DNA from: Balanoglossus misakiensis
Taxonomy: Eukaryota; Hemichordata
DNA length: 64,000 bases
Assembly (NCBI GenBank): GCA_040954595.2
Contig: CM082577.2
Coordinates: forward strand, 15,748,001-15,812,000
Direction: 5' to 3'
Shown: in pieces, positions 36,296 to 45,639 of the stretch
Layout of the letters: the number at the start of each line of letters is the position of its first letter
How positions within the stretch are numbered: the stretch's first letter is position 1
Notes under the pieces: model-generated
The model's database searches: none
What the model saw: the letters and a program-made list of their open reading frames with translations, nothing else
Told to the model about the DNA's origin: nothing
Translations under genes and position numbers: made by a program

Positions 36296-36471
36296 AGGTC
36301 CTGTCTAGGGGCGCCCTCACAGGTATTTTGTTTTCATGTTTTGGCCTTGATCTGTTCTGTTGCAGAATACAAATGTACCATATCCATGGGAAAAGTTTAT
36401 GGTGGAAAAAATTCCGACGCCTAGAACTACCTACTCTTGGGTAACTTTTGAGGGCGCCCCTCGACAGGGCC
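36296..36471. repeat. Inverted repeat around RT-exon acceptor
   Basis: AGGTCCTGTCTAGGGGCGCC at 36297 and its near reverse complement near 36449-36471 (GGGCGCCCCTCGACAGGGCC) pair over ~23 bp with two mismatches. They enclose the TTGCAG acceptor that opens the RT exon at 36366. In RNA this stem would loop out the splice acceptor. Confidence 0.7.
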
Positions 36472-38540
36472 TGGAGTGTAACCCCACCATCGGGGATGTA
36501 ACGATGGGAAAAATGAAAGCTTCCCCACTGACATTAGCTTTTCGCTGCCCCGATGAATTCATCGCAGGAGAATTACATCGACACAGATGTAACTGGAAAA
36601 CTATTATGTCTACTGGTAGTCATGATCCTGTCATGGAATGGATCACTAATGGAGTCGGAGTCTCGGAGTATTTTCAACATTATAAAGGTCCATTTAAAGG
36701 AAAACTGTATGATAGTTCCACCCCACCAGCTCGTATCTTTGCCAATAATCCTGCCTGTGTAAATTTTGTTGAGGTCATTTCTCAGTCAATCTCCTCTAGA
36801 ATCCAAACTGGTGCTATTTCAGCTGTTGGGCAGGTCGGCATAGACCCCCCACCTTTTATTGTCATGCCTATTACTGTAGAACCAAAAAAACCTAGGATGT
36901 GTATTGATATGAGATATCTTAATCTATGGATCAGAGACATCCCATTTAAGTTAGACATGCTGATTGAAGTCTCGCGATATCTTGAACAACATGATTATCA
37001 CGTCAAGTGTGACGACAAAAGTGGCTATGACCACCTTCTTATTAAGGAAGTAGATCGCAAATATGTTGGTTTTCAATGGGCAGGGCAATGGTATCTTAAT
37101 AACACGCCACCGTTTGGCTGGAAGCTATCTGCTTATATCTACCATACTGTCGGTTACGCTATCACGAGTCACGCGCGTATCCTAGGTGTCCCCTGCCTAC
37201 AGTACATCGACGATAGACACGGGGGACCACTGAGACCGGCCTATAATAGCGACACGCACAGTGATTGGTCGAATTTCGATCTCGCCGAGGCGGCAGCATA
37301 CATCCTATTTAAGTTATGTATAGACACTGGCTACTTCATAGCACTAAAAAAGAGTGTACTTAGACCGCAGAAAGTCTTGGTTCTCTTAGGTATGATAGTA
37401 GATTCCGAGAGTAAAGCTTTCATCATTCCCCCGCAAAAAAAGCTCCGCTTCTTAGAGTTAGTAGAATACGCCATTGGTGAGAGTGTGATACTAACTCCTT
37501 TGTTGCAAAAAATCATGGGGAAGTGTATTTCGTTCAGTCTGGCAATTCCATGCGCTCGGATCTTTATCAGGCAAATGGCCTTTGCTCTATCGAAAGCGCA
37601 AAAATCCGCTAAGAACACTATCAACATTCGTATCGGTACCCCACTCAGAAAAGAACTAGACGAGTGGCGCAATTTGATTAAATGTGTAAGTCCATTTCCC
37701 TGGCGTGACAAGAAACACGCAATAATTACGGCATACACAGACGCGAGCTCTTACAAGTGGGGAGCGATTCTACAAACTAGCCCGGTTCAGTCGACGTCAA
37801 TAGGAGATAGTTGGGAATTAGAATGGAGGAATAGACCAATAGTGGAAAAAGAAGCAGAAGCCCTTGTTAGAGCGCTAGTAGCATTCGGCCAGCAACTGAA
37901 AAATGCACGATTGAACGTTTGTTCAGACTCCGCTACCCTCATGTATGCGTGGAATTCTGGTTACCCGGGCTCCAAATCTCAACAACTAAATCAGATACTG
38001 AAAGAGATTTTTTACCTGTGCTTAGAACACAATATATCTCTCGATATAAAACATGTCAGCTCGAAAGACAATTTGGCGGATCGCCCATCGCGGCAATTAA
38101 GTATGTCTGATGCGACATTATCGGATGAAATGTGGGAGAAAATAGAGAAAGAGTATGGCCCACATTCCGTCGACGGCATGGCTAATTCATCGAACACAAA
38201 ACTCGGAAAGTTTGTGGCGCCTTTCCCGCAGAAATCGAGTATCGGTACGGACTTCTTCCATCATAATTTCCATAGTGAAGACCGGGTATACATATATCCA
38301 CCATTCATCTTGACACATGCAGTCATTCGACATGTTGTTAACGAGCAGCTAAGTGCGACAATTATTATTCCAAAACAAAAACAGTACCCCTCATATTGCC
38401 CGATGCTCACACAAATGGCGTGTAAGGTAATAAAGCTAGCCATCGAAGGCGAATTTGGGGTTATTCTTGCGCCCTCTCGCAACGGCTTCAGTCCATGCCC
38501 AACTCCATGTGACCTGTACATAGCAAGTTTCAGATTCTAG
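36366..38540 (+). CDS. Reverse transcriptase-RNase H, inner Ngaro
   Basis: Open for 725 codons after a CTGTTGCAG acceptor. No ATG precedes the conserved start (NTNVPYPWEKFMVEK), so the protein is probably joined to an upstream exon. RT motifs in order: KPRMCIDMRYLN, VKCDDKSGYDH (catalytic Asp), PPFGWKLSAYIYH, QYIDDRHGG (catalytic Asp pair), and a thumb-like IMGKCISFSLAIP. RNase H follows with YTDASSYKWGA, EAEALVRAL, CSDSATLMYAW and SSKDNLADRPSR, giving the expected D-E-D-D set. DIRS and Ngaro elements carry this RT-RNase H order without protease or DDE integrase. No internal stop, so the enzyme looks intact. Confidence 0.9.
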   Translation, partial: NTNVPYPWEKFMVEKIPTPRTTYSWVTFEGAPRQGLECNPTIGDVTMGKMKASPLTLAFRCPDEFIAGELHRHRCNWKTIMSTGSHDPVMEWITNGVGVSEYFQHYKGPFKGKLYDSSTPPARIFANNPACVNFVEVISQSISSRIQTGAISAVGQVGIDPPPFIVMPITVEPKKPRMCIDMRYLNLWIRDIPFKLDMLIEVSRYLEQHDYHVKCDDKSGYDHLLIKEVDRKYVGFQWAGQWYLNNTPPFGWKLSAYIYHTVGYAITSHARILGVPCLQYIDDRHGGPLRPAYNSDTHSDWSNFDLAEAAAYILFKLCIDTGYFIALKKSVLRPQKVLVLLGMIVDSESKAFIIPPQKKLRFLELVEYAIGESVILTPLLQKIMGKCISFSLAIPCARIFIRQMAFALSKAQKSAKNTINIRIGTPLRKELDEWRNLIKCVSPFPWRDKKHAIITAYTDASSYKWGAILQTSPVQSTSIGDSWELEWRNRPIVEKEAEALVRALVAFGQQLKNARLNVCSDSATLMYAWNSGYPGSKSQQLNQILKEIFYLCLEHNISLDIKHVSSKDNLADRPSRQLSMSDATLSDEMWEKIEKEYGPHSVDGMANSSNTKLGKFVAPFPQKSSIGTDFFHHNFHSEDRVYIYPPFILTHAVIRHVVNEQLSATIIIPKQKQYPSYCPMLTQMACKVIKLAIEGEFGVILAPSRNGFSPCPTPCDLYIASFRF

Positions 38541-38617
38541 TCGGCACATTTTACAATAATTGAGCCACCACATATAGTTATGTCTGCCTCAATCTTATTT
38601 TTTCTTCCCCCCAGCAG

Positions 38618-39892
38618 ATCTGCTGGATGTGTGGGGCGAACAATACAGACCTTGAAAACTGCAAAGTCTGCAAAACCAAGACGCCACAGTTTCTTTGCCA
38701 AACAACTGACACTTGTGATAGTAGTAATACTGATCCCGACGTCGAAGCTATAGACCAGCGATTGAAAGAAGTGTTAGGTACTCGTTCCACTCATGAAATA
38801 CAAAAAGACTTTGTACAGCAATTTGAACTTTTTTTGTTAACCTTTACTGAACCGAAAACGGTTTTGACTGCCTCCCCCCATGACGTTTTGCGATTTCTAG
38901 TCTATAAAGATAAGGATGCCAAGTCACAAGTACATATAGTGACCTGCCCATACTTAGGGCGTACGGGTATGCAGCAGTGCTCCTGCCCCAAAAGGTTGCG
39001 TGTTAACACCATAAAAAACATGGTTTCAAAATTAAAAACATTTTACCAGGCCCTAGCAAGTGGCGTTGACAAACGTACACCCAATCCAGCCGATTCATAC
39101 ATAATTGATAGATACGTAAAGAAAATGGCCGAAGAGCAAGCCAAAGCCCTGGTCTCGCCAAAGCAAGCTACGCCTTTATTTATTAATAAGATGAGACTTG
39201 TATTTGAACATATACTTCAAAAGATAATGCTTGCAAAATCGCCCACACAGTTATATATATTAGCCAGAGACATGGCCGTTTTCAAGATGTTGTCTTTTTC
39301 TGGAGACAGGGCACACGACCTAGGCCACGTGAAAACCCAAGAAATTTTGAGATTTCCTGACGATTCTGGTTTACTCTTTAATCATACATTTGGAAAGACG
39401 CTAAGAGGCGACTCCACAAATTTATTTGCTATTAAAAGATGTTCCGACTTAGTCATGTGCCCTGTCAATTCGTTGGAAGCGTATATCGCTTTAGCCAGCA
39501 GCCTGGGCATTAATATTCTCACTGGTTATCTCTTCCGGCCAACCGCCCCACAAGGAACAATAGAAATGAAACCAATGTCTTCCCAATTAATATATCATAG
39601 ACTGAAATCATATTTACAGGAGGTTGGCATTAATGCAGGAGAAACACCGCATGGCTGTCGAAGCGCATGCGCCATCTCACTTGCCATGACGGGTACAGAC
39701 ATATACGCCCTCATGGAGCATGTTGGCTGGAAGGCGGAAGAGACAGCTAGGTACTACATGAAGCTTTCAAAAGTTACACAACTCGGCGCACCAGCAGACA
39801 AACTCGTAAATTTAGTAGAAACATCAGGCAGTATTACGGACACATATAAGCATATGGATGAACTTGTCGGTTTCCACAAGGCTTTCGAGTAA
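38618..39892 (+). CDS. Ngaro tyrosine recombinase with RanBP2-like zinc finger
   Basis: A strong pyrimidine tract (TTATTTTTTCTTCCCCCCAG) precedes the reading frame. The frame starts ICWMCGANN and includes ENCKVCKTK, a C-x2-C-x10-C-x2-C finger of RanBP2 type. Its first Cys lies upstream of the first ATG (38627), so a spliced start is likely. The recombinase core follows: FSGDRAHDLGHVK (first Arg), TPHGCRSACA (H-x-x-R), and MEHVGWKAEETARYYM (His/Trp then nucleophile Tyr). The enzyme would integrate the circular DNA copy. The frame is open to the stop at 39890-39892, 424 codons. B1-A2-B2 repeats follow within 250 bp. Confidence 0.85.
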   Translation: MCWMCGANNTDLENCKVCKTKTPQFLCQTTDTCDSSNTDPDVEAIDQRLKEVLGTRSTHEIQKDFVQQFELFLLTFTEPKTVLTASPHDVLRFLVYKDKDAKSQVHIVTCPYLGRTGMQQCSCPKRLRVNTIKNMVSKLKTFYQALASGVDKRTPNPADSYIIDRYVKKMAEEQAKALVSPKQATPLFINKMRLVFEHILQKIMLAKSPTQLYILARDMAVFKMLSFSGDRAHDLGHVKTQEILRFPDDSGLLFNHTFGKTLRGDSTNLFAIKRCSDLVMCPVNSLEAYIALASSLGINILTGYLFRPTAPQGTIEMKPMSSQLIYHRLKSYLQEVGINAGETPHGCRSACAISLAMTGTDIYALMEHVGWKAEETARYYMKLSKVTQLGAPADKLVNLVETSGSITDTYKHMDELVGFHKAFE

Positions 39893-40134
39893 AGGGCCTA
39901 TCGTATAATCTATACAGAGGATGTTACTAATGAATATACAGATATTAGTTAGGTTGGTAAAGCTAAGTGTGTACTCCATATCATATTGATGAATAATAAA
40001 CATCTTGAAACATGCGTATCGGATCTCGCTGTTTTTCTTCCCGGTACGTTGTTAATGATTGGGATTGGGATTCTTTTAAGGTATGGGTATTAACGGGAGC
40101 AGAATAATATGATGCGTAGAGCATCAGGGAGCTA

Positions 40135-40209
40135 ACCAGAATTTCGACCCAATCATAACAATGGCTATATCCCTGATCGAAGTTATAAGGCTTTAAATAT
40201 ATAGTTATT
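40135..40209 (+). repeat. Split direct repeat B1
   Basis: 75 bp from ACCAGAATTTCGACCC to ATATAGTTATT, matching B2 at a constant offset of 291 bp with very few differences. Confidence 0.92.
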
Positions 40210-40210
40210 G

Positions 40211-40310
40211 AAAGCCGCATCACGTAGTGAAAGTAATCCGCCATATGCAAATTTATAAGGTATAAATAGAAAAGGTGTCATCCGGACTATCTCTCCTCAT
40301 TGCAAACGGG
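40211..40310 (+). repeat. Split direct repeat A2
   Basis: Second copy of A1, beginning AAAGCCGCATCACG and including TATAAATAGA at 40261. It abuts B1, giving the B1-A2 order diagnostic of Ngaro-type elements. Confidence 0.93.
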
Positions 40311-40425
40311 GAGAAGGCGACACAGAAGTAGGCTAAGGCCCGATGGTGTAGAGGAGATACGGAGAAGGTCGGCGGTCTCCCGCCCACCCACCCCATGTAT
40401 ATATTGCTTCGCCACGGATAAGCCT

Positions 40426-40500
40426 ACCAGAATTTCGACCCAATCCTAACAATGGCTATATCCCTGATCGAAGTTATAAGGCTTTAAATATATAGTCATT
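40426..40500 (+). repeat. Split direct repeat B2 (right end)
   Basis: 75-bp copy of B1 ending ATATAGTCATT. The next base resumes the interrupted RNase H frame of the outer element. Confidence 0.92.
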
Positions 40501-40945
40501 TGAAAGTGTGGTCCGCAATACCCGGGTTATTGCTTACACTGATAACACAACGCTATTACATTGTTGGCAGAATTTGAGAAGTAGAAACAAGGATATGACT
40601 AACGCCTTGAAGTCTATGTATGAGGTAGTAGATGATTTGGATATCATCTTAGAAATGTGGTATATTCCGTCTAGTGCCAATCCAGCTGATTTCCCATCAA
40701 GAAAACTTACCTCTCAGGATGCACGGCTAATCTCGAGCTATTGGCAGAAGATTGACAGGGAATTTGGCGGGAAAGATGGCCACTCTGTGGATTTAATGGC
40801 CCTAGATTCCAATACTGAGCAGGGTAGAGATGGGAATCCGTTGCGACATTTTACGCCTTGGGAAACGCGCGATACTTCGGGGGTAGATGTGTTTGCACAG
40901 GATTTGGCCAAAGAGTGTGATAACGTCCGCTGGGTCACACAGTGA
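40501..40945 (+). pseudogene. Outer Ngaro-type RNase H, second part
   Basis: This continues the frame cut at 34220: ESVVRNTRVIAYTDNTTLL then WYIPSSANPADFPSRK, the last two RNase H motifs, and a C-terminal extension with DGHSVDLMAL (compare HSVDGMAN of the inner element). It ends at TGA 40943-40945. With 33744-34220 it shows that the inner element landed inside an older relative's RNase H. Confidence 0.85.
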
Positions 40946-41512
40946 ATGAGTGCACGTTTCGTATTAAATGTTCCATCTGTGGGGGGGGGGGGGGCGCACG
41001 TTTTCAGGAACTGTTCGTTATCGTTTGCTAGCGAGGTTCCTCTTACTAAGTCTTGGTTGCCGACCGAGGCTGTTGTGTCCCCCAGCGAGGACGTGGTTAG
41101 ACCCATTATTGACGAAATTGTAGCGGAGGCTGTTGATTTGGCTTTTGAACCCTACGGGCAGACGTCTTCGGAAAACGTTTCTGTTGGTGAAGACTCGGCT
41201 TCTGGTGGTGTGGATGGTGAGTGTTCTGTTTTTTCGGATGAAATTACGCCTGGTCAGGGTCAGGGTGACCAGGTACAGGCTTCAGTTAGTGTAGAAAATA
41301 TTGCGATGGAGGTCGATGAAAGTCAGCAACAGAATCCGGATTTTTTCAGTCCAAGGTCGTCCTTTTCGTCTTCTTCGGAAATGATTTCTACTTATTCTGT
41401 TAAGCGTTCAGCGGTTTTGTCCATGCGGGTGCAGGAGATTCATACATATGCGATTTCAGCTGTTACGTGTGTTTTCCAGGCAGGGGTTTGCATGAGAATG
41501 TATACACCATGA
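40946..41512 (+). CDS. Acidic Ser-rich ORF after outer RNase H
   Basis: 188 codons starting immediately after the TGA of the previous frame (TGAATG). It includes a 14-G run that codes for Gly, then an acidic, Ser- and Glu-rich body (VSVGEDSASGG, EVDESQQQNPD). No domain is recognised. It may be the leftover of the next gene of the outer element, or of the 5' part of another copy whose gag follows at 41761. Support as a true gene is weak. Confidence 0.25.
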   Translation: MSARFVLNVPSVGGGGAHVFRNCSLSFASEVPLTKSWLPTEAVVSPSEDVVRPIIDEIVAEAVDLAFEPYGQTSSENVSVGEDSASGGVDGECSVFSDEITPGQGQGDQVQASVSVENIAMEVDESQQQNPDFFSPRSSFSSSSEMISTYSVKRSAVLSMRVQEIHTYAISAVTCVFQAGVCMRMYTP

Positions 41513-41760
41513 CATGTGTTAATAATTGATGTCTATGAGGGACACTATCGCCTGTTCGCTTCGGTTTCTGCTTTTCGTCTGCGCGACCTGTGTTCATATG
41601 CGAATACGGGTATTGCATATGAATGCCGGCGAGTTGGTGGGTGAGGAGTCGTGGTGGGCAGGTGATTGTGTAAGCGACGCTTTTACACGAAAATATATAA
41701 AACTGTTTGACTATACTAGAGGTAGTAATATATGTTTCATTGCATTAAAAGAAATTTGAC

Positions 41761-42173
41761 ATGCTCGAGAAGTCGGCTGGCAATGCGTCCGTTGAAGAGG
41801 CTTTGCAAAAAGTGATGGAAGTGGCCAACACCGCATCCTGGAATTCGAGACCACAGCTGCTCAATGCTCTTAGAATATTGGTGGACAGAGCAACTAACAC
41901 GGCGCACCCCAAGTTGTCAAGATATAGGGCAGTCTTGGCCCAATTTGAGACAAACGATTTCGGGGACAGAGCAGGACATTTAATATTTTTGCTACTCGGT
42001 AACAAAGAAGAGGAAGAGATTGCGGCAAAGGTCACAAAATTTTTCGATCAGAAACCAAATTCTTCCTGATACAGTCCGTATTACAATAAACGCACCAAGC
42101 GTACCGGGACGTTAAATGTTATGCATGCCAGAAAATGGGCCACTTTGCTAAAAATTGCCCAGATAAGAAATAG
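41761..42173 (+). pseudogene. Third Ngaro-type gag fragment
   Basis: The frame 41761-42069 contains VEEALQKVMEVAN, LLNALRILVDRATNTAHPKL and LLLGNKEEEEIAAKV, collinear with the inner element's gag. A different frame just downstream gives the zinc knuckle CYACQKMGHFAKNC and ends at TAG 42171-42173. The body and knuckle are out of frame here too. The fragment belongs to a separate or duplicated copy. Confidence 0.7.
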
Positions 42174-42667
42174 TTTACGAATATAATACTTATAGCACGA
42201 CAAAAGCTAAGCCTATGTATATATCAAAAGTATAAAAATGCATTAAAGATATATTATTTGCATACAAATATTATTGTGTTCCTGTTATGTTATGACACTG
42301 TACTCTACCCTAGGAGATAGGTGCCGTTAATCAGAATTTTTGGTGAGGAAGGTTTGAGAAGTCCATTCTATGTAAAAAATGATGCTGATTCCAAAAAAGT
42401 CAGTCTTATTGATCCCACTCAAGACAAATTGCCATTTTGGCCATTTTTAACCAAAAATGGTCTTTTTTAGAAAACACTAAAAACACACTGTTTTCGTCAC
42501 ATTCTGAGATCTGATGACATATGATATGCTTATTCTATGTAAAATTTGGTGAATATTACGAAAAAATGATTAAAATAGAGTCGGTCAGATTACCTGAACC
42601 ATACAATTTTTTTTTATATATTTCTTCATGTGATTGTGAATTAACATGAAAATGCATTGTTTTTCAG
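42174..42667. other. Intergenic, no gene seen
   Basis: AT-rich stretch between the gag remnant and the acceptor at 42667. Contains CCAAAAATGG-type short repeats near 42430-42470 but nothing assignable. Confidence 0.4.
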
Positions 42668-42675
42668 ATACCCAA

Positions 42676-43954
42676 ATGAGCATGAGCGGCTCAAGCCAAC
42701 CAACAATGGCATCAATCCAAAGTTTGCTGAAAAGTATGAATAGGAAAAAAGAAGAAAATGGGAAGAAAATAGACAGCTTAATAAAGGACCAAACTGAAAC
42801 AAGAACAATAATTACATCACTACAATCAATCATCTACAAGCTAAACAGAAGAAACATAAATGAGTCCAAAATTATCAAGGGATCAGCGGAATATGTAAGT
42901 AAGGGGTGGACCAATTGATTTTCTTGAGGGGTGAATCTGGAAAATGTAAACTGATTTAGATTAGATTCCCAGGCAATGCCCTTGATAAAACTATCAAAAC
43001 ACGCAGCATCGATACAGGCTTTTTCACTTTTATTGTTTGTTTTTTAATATTTAGCTGTAACTGTATACTGCACAGTCTGCACTGTAGTACATGTATTGAC
43101 ATTAATCTACCATGTCCTTGGCATTGACCCTCCCACACTTTAAAATGGTCTATCCCTACACTGATATAATTTTATGTATTTCTACGTTTGTTGTTACTTC
43201 TACTATGTTAAATATGCCACCAAACACCTGGAAATACACATATGTACCATGTGTAACATTCACACAGAAATTGCGATTTTGTGGGACTATGGTCAATGTT
43301 TCAAATTCAGAAATCTACAAGATCCACAGGTATAACAATATTCCAACTTGCATGATTTTTACTCTTTATTTATAAACAGAATGCCATAATCCCATCACTG
43401 GCCAAGATTTACATGACCACGCCATCACGGTCAGTTTCCAGACAAAAAATAATGGTAAGTTGTGGAGAAAAGGAATTGAATATCCTTTGAGTCAAATGTG
43501 CATAATTGTACTACAATGCATATTTTTTACTTTAATGTGTATATGTTAGCTGCAAATTTGCATATACTTGTAGTAATAAAACCATATGGCAATTTACATT
43601 TCGCTAAATATATTTACTTTGTACAATATAGTACAGTATAACTATAATGTCTTTGTATATACACATATTTGGTTTCTGAAGTAATTGGCTATGGTCTTTA
43701 TCTGAACATTTCGTGTTGACAGTTCTTATTTTTCACAAATATTTGTTTGTTAACAGAGCGTGCTGTGAAATATCATATAAAATAGTAAATGATAAAAGTT
43801 TTATACCATTTAATTGTTTTACATTTAATTCTGATCACAGGATATGCTGAAGGAGGCGCTACCCGAACTTGTGGGCAATATGAGGATTTTGGCAAAATTA
43901 ATTTCCTTTTGCAAGATCAAACTGGGAGAGTGGCATCAGGAAGAAGCCAGAAAG
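42676..43954 (+). CDS. Hypothetical gene, three phase-0 exons
   Basis: Exon 42668-42894 (ATG 42676) follows TTGTTTTTCAG and ends TAT/GTAAGT, encoding MSMSGSSQPTMASIQSLLK and a Lys/Glu/Ile-rich helix. Exon 43380-43454 (TTATAAACAG to ATG/GTAAGT) encodes NAIIPSLAKIYMTTPSRS. Exon 43841-43954 (CTGATCACAG to AAG/GTATAC) encodes DMLKEALPELVGNMRIL and EWHQEEARK. All three are multiples of three in phase 0 from ATG 42676 (136 codons), which is strong evidence for real exons. The 5' and 3' ends were not found, and the phase before ATG 42676 allows an upstream exon. No family is recognised. A LINE lies directly downstream on the other strand, probably in its next intron. Confidence 0.55.
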
Positions 43955-43994
43955 GTATACATACACGCACACCACCAAGTCAGATATCTTAAAA

Positions 43995-44690
43995 TTATAT
44001 ACTATAAAAAATAATGTACCTGATAGTCAATCATGCACATATACGCACACTTTATTCTTCCACAGATTATAACAAAACTCCCCATATTTGCAATAAGTGC
44101 AATGCGACGTAAATGAAAAGTGGCAGAGCGGCAGATCTGTCCAATATGTGGCTTCATTGTCAGACAAGAGTCAAGGATCACTCCAAGGCTCTTAGCCTGA
44201 CAATGGACGGGAATCACAGAATCGCCAACACGAATTTCTGAAATCCCTCTAGCAGACAGATCACCCGAAGTACCAGAGAAAATAACAAATTCAGTCTTAT
44301 CATCGTTTAAGCACAAGAAGTTTTCAGACATCCAGAACCTAACATCGGATATACAAAGTTCAAGATTTGAAACAGTTCTTGCTGCGTTGTCTTTACTCAA
44401 AGACATATAAAATGAAGAGTCATCTGCATAAAAACTATAAAGACAACCATGACTTTGAACAAATTCACCTTATGGAGACGTGTACATATTGAAAAGTATG
44501 GGACCAAGAACTGATCCCTGTGGTACCCCAGTGTCGAGCGGATAAAAAGGTGATTGGGTGGAATTTACAAGTACACACTGACTACGATTGAAAAGGTATG
44601 ACTTAAACCACATGAGAACAGTATCTGGGAGACCAAAGCGGTCTCTTAAGCGATTGAGTAAAATGGTATGGTTCACAGTGTCAAATGCTG
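43995..44690 (-). mobile_element. L2/CR1-type LINE fragment with RT catalytic core
   Basis: On the minus strand, 44676-44470 encodes LLNRLRDRFGLPDTVLMWF, LVNSTQSPFYPLDTGVPQG and SVLGPILFNMY. After a single in-frame TAA (44470-44472) the same frame continues with FYADDSSFY (catalytic YADD) and then the 44406-44002 segment (LNDDKTEFVIFSG, SLGVILDSCLTMKPHI). This is a non-LTR RT of L2/CR1-like type, truncated at both ends, with one stop in the core. Confidence 0.88.
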
Positions 44691-45639
44691 TTGTATAATA
44701 GAATTATACAGCCAATGATTAGCAGTGATAATGATGAAAGTTATGTACATTTTAAATTATCACCTCTTAATTATTGAGTCGTGATTTATAATTTTATTTC
44801 TGCTAAATACAGATACACAACTCTGAACTGTAAAGTTAATGTCATCAATTTTTAATTTACTAACTTACAGTTCAGGTAGTTATGCAGGGAAATGGTGGAA
44901 GTTACCAATATTAGTAATCAGAAGTCTTTTGAGTAAGCATGTTTTTGTCTGCCCTAGTGATTAGACCAAGTAAGTACATTGTAGTGGTTATATCCTAAGT
45001 GATCAAATGTGAAACTTATGTGTCAACTTGTGTACACGTACCATGTAAGAATGTAGGTACCCATTCAAACAGTTTGTAGGATCGAGCCTTTGAACTATTG
45101 CTGAGACATTTTTTTTTTTTTTTTCATTTGGGAAGACATGCCCACTAGAAAAATTCAAATATTTAGGTAAACTGAAAAATATTTTTATTTGAAAAAAGAA
45201 TGGTAATTTAGTTTTTTATGTTGTTATAGAGTATAAAAAAGACGGTTCTGAAGTGAGACTCTGGTTCTGTTTCACATTCAGTTTGGGGTTCAAGTATTAA
45301 ACTGGAAAAAGTTCATTTTCAGACAACTCAATTTTTTTAGTTGTATGAAAATACTCTGCTAAAAGACAAATACAATTGACATCCATGCAATGAATGACAT
45401 TTAGCACTGTCAAATTGTCAACTGATGTGGAAAATTATTTGAAAATTTGTCTTTTTATCATACGTACCTCAAGATTAAGTTAAAAATTGAAATGCACATT
45501 ACATTTGAACCTTTGTGATGCACATTGAATTGAATGCTGACATTACTTTAAGTAGAAAAGTAATTGCTAGCTAGAGCATAACTACTTTCAGTTACTCAAA
45601 ACCACATCTGAAGCTGAAAATCATGAAAAAAAATCTAAC
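44691..45639. other. No supported gene
   Basis: AT-rich DNA with a T-run at 45111-45124. It lies between the LINE fragment and the last exon found of the minus-strand coiled-coil gene, so it may hold that gene's 3' exons or UTR. I could not find a phase-consistent continuation. Confidence 0.4.

Larger units (their letters stand above)
34221..40500 (+). mobile_element. Ngaro-type DIRS retrotransposon, nearly complete
   Basis: The 6.28-kb element has the full Ngaro layout: A1 repeat (34221-34320), gag, RT-RNase H, tyrosine recombinase, then B1 (40135-40209), A2 (40211-40310) and B2 (40426-40500). A1/A2 and B1/B2 are split direct repeats, which in this group serve to rebuild a circular double-stranded DNA intermediate that the tyrosine recombinase integrates. 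There is no target duplication. The B1-A2 junction (TTATTGAAAG) resembles the sequences at both insertion points (TTATTCAAAG and CATTTGAAAG), as expected for recombinase joining at short identity. The RT and recombinase frames are open. Gag has small shifts. Confidence 0.9.

Noticed and set aside
41526-41759. 77-codon ORF between outer RNase H and the third gag
   Set aside because: No recognisable motif and likely linker sequence of a decayed retroelement.
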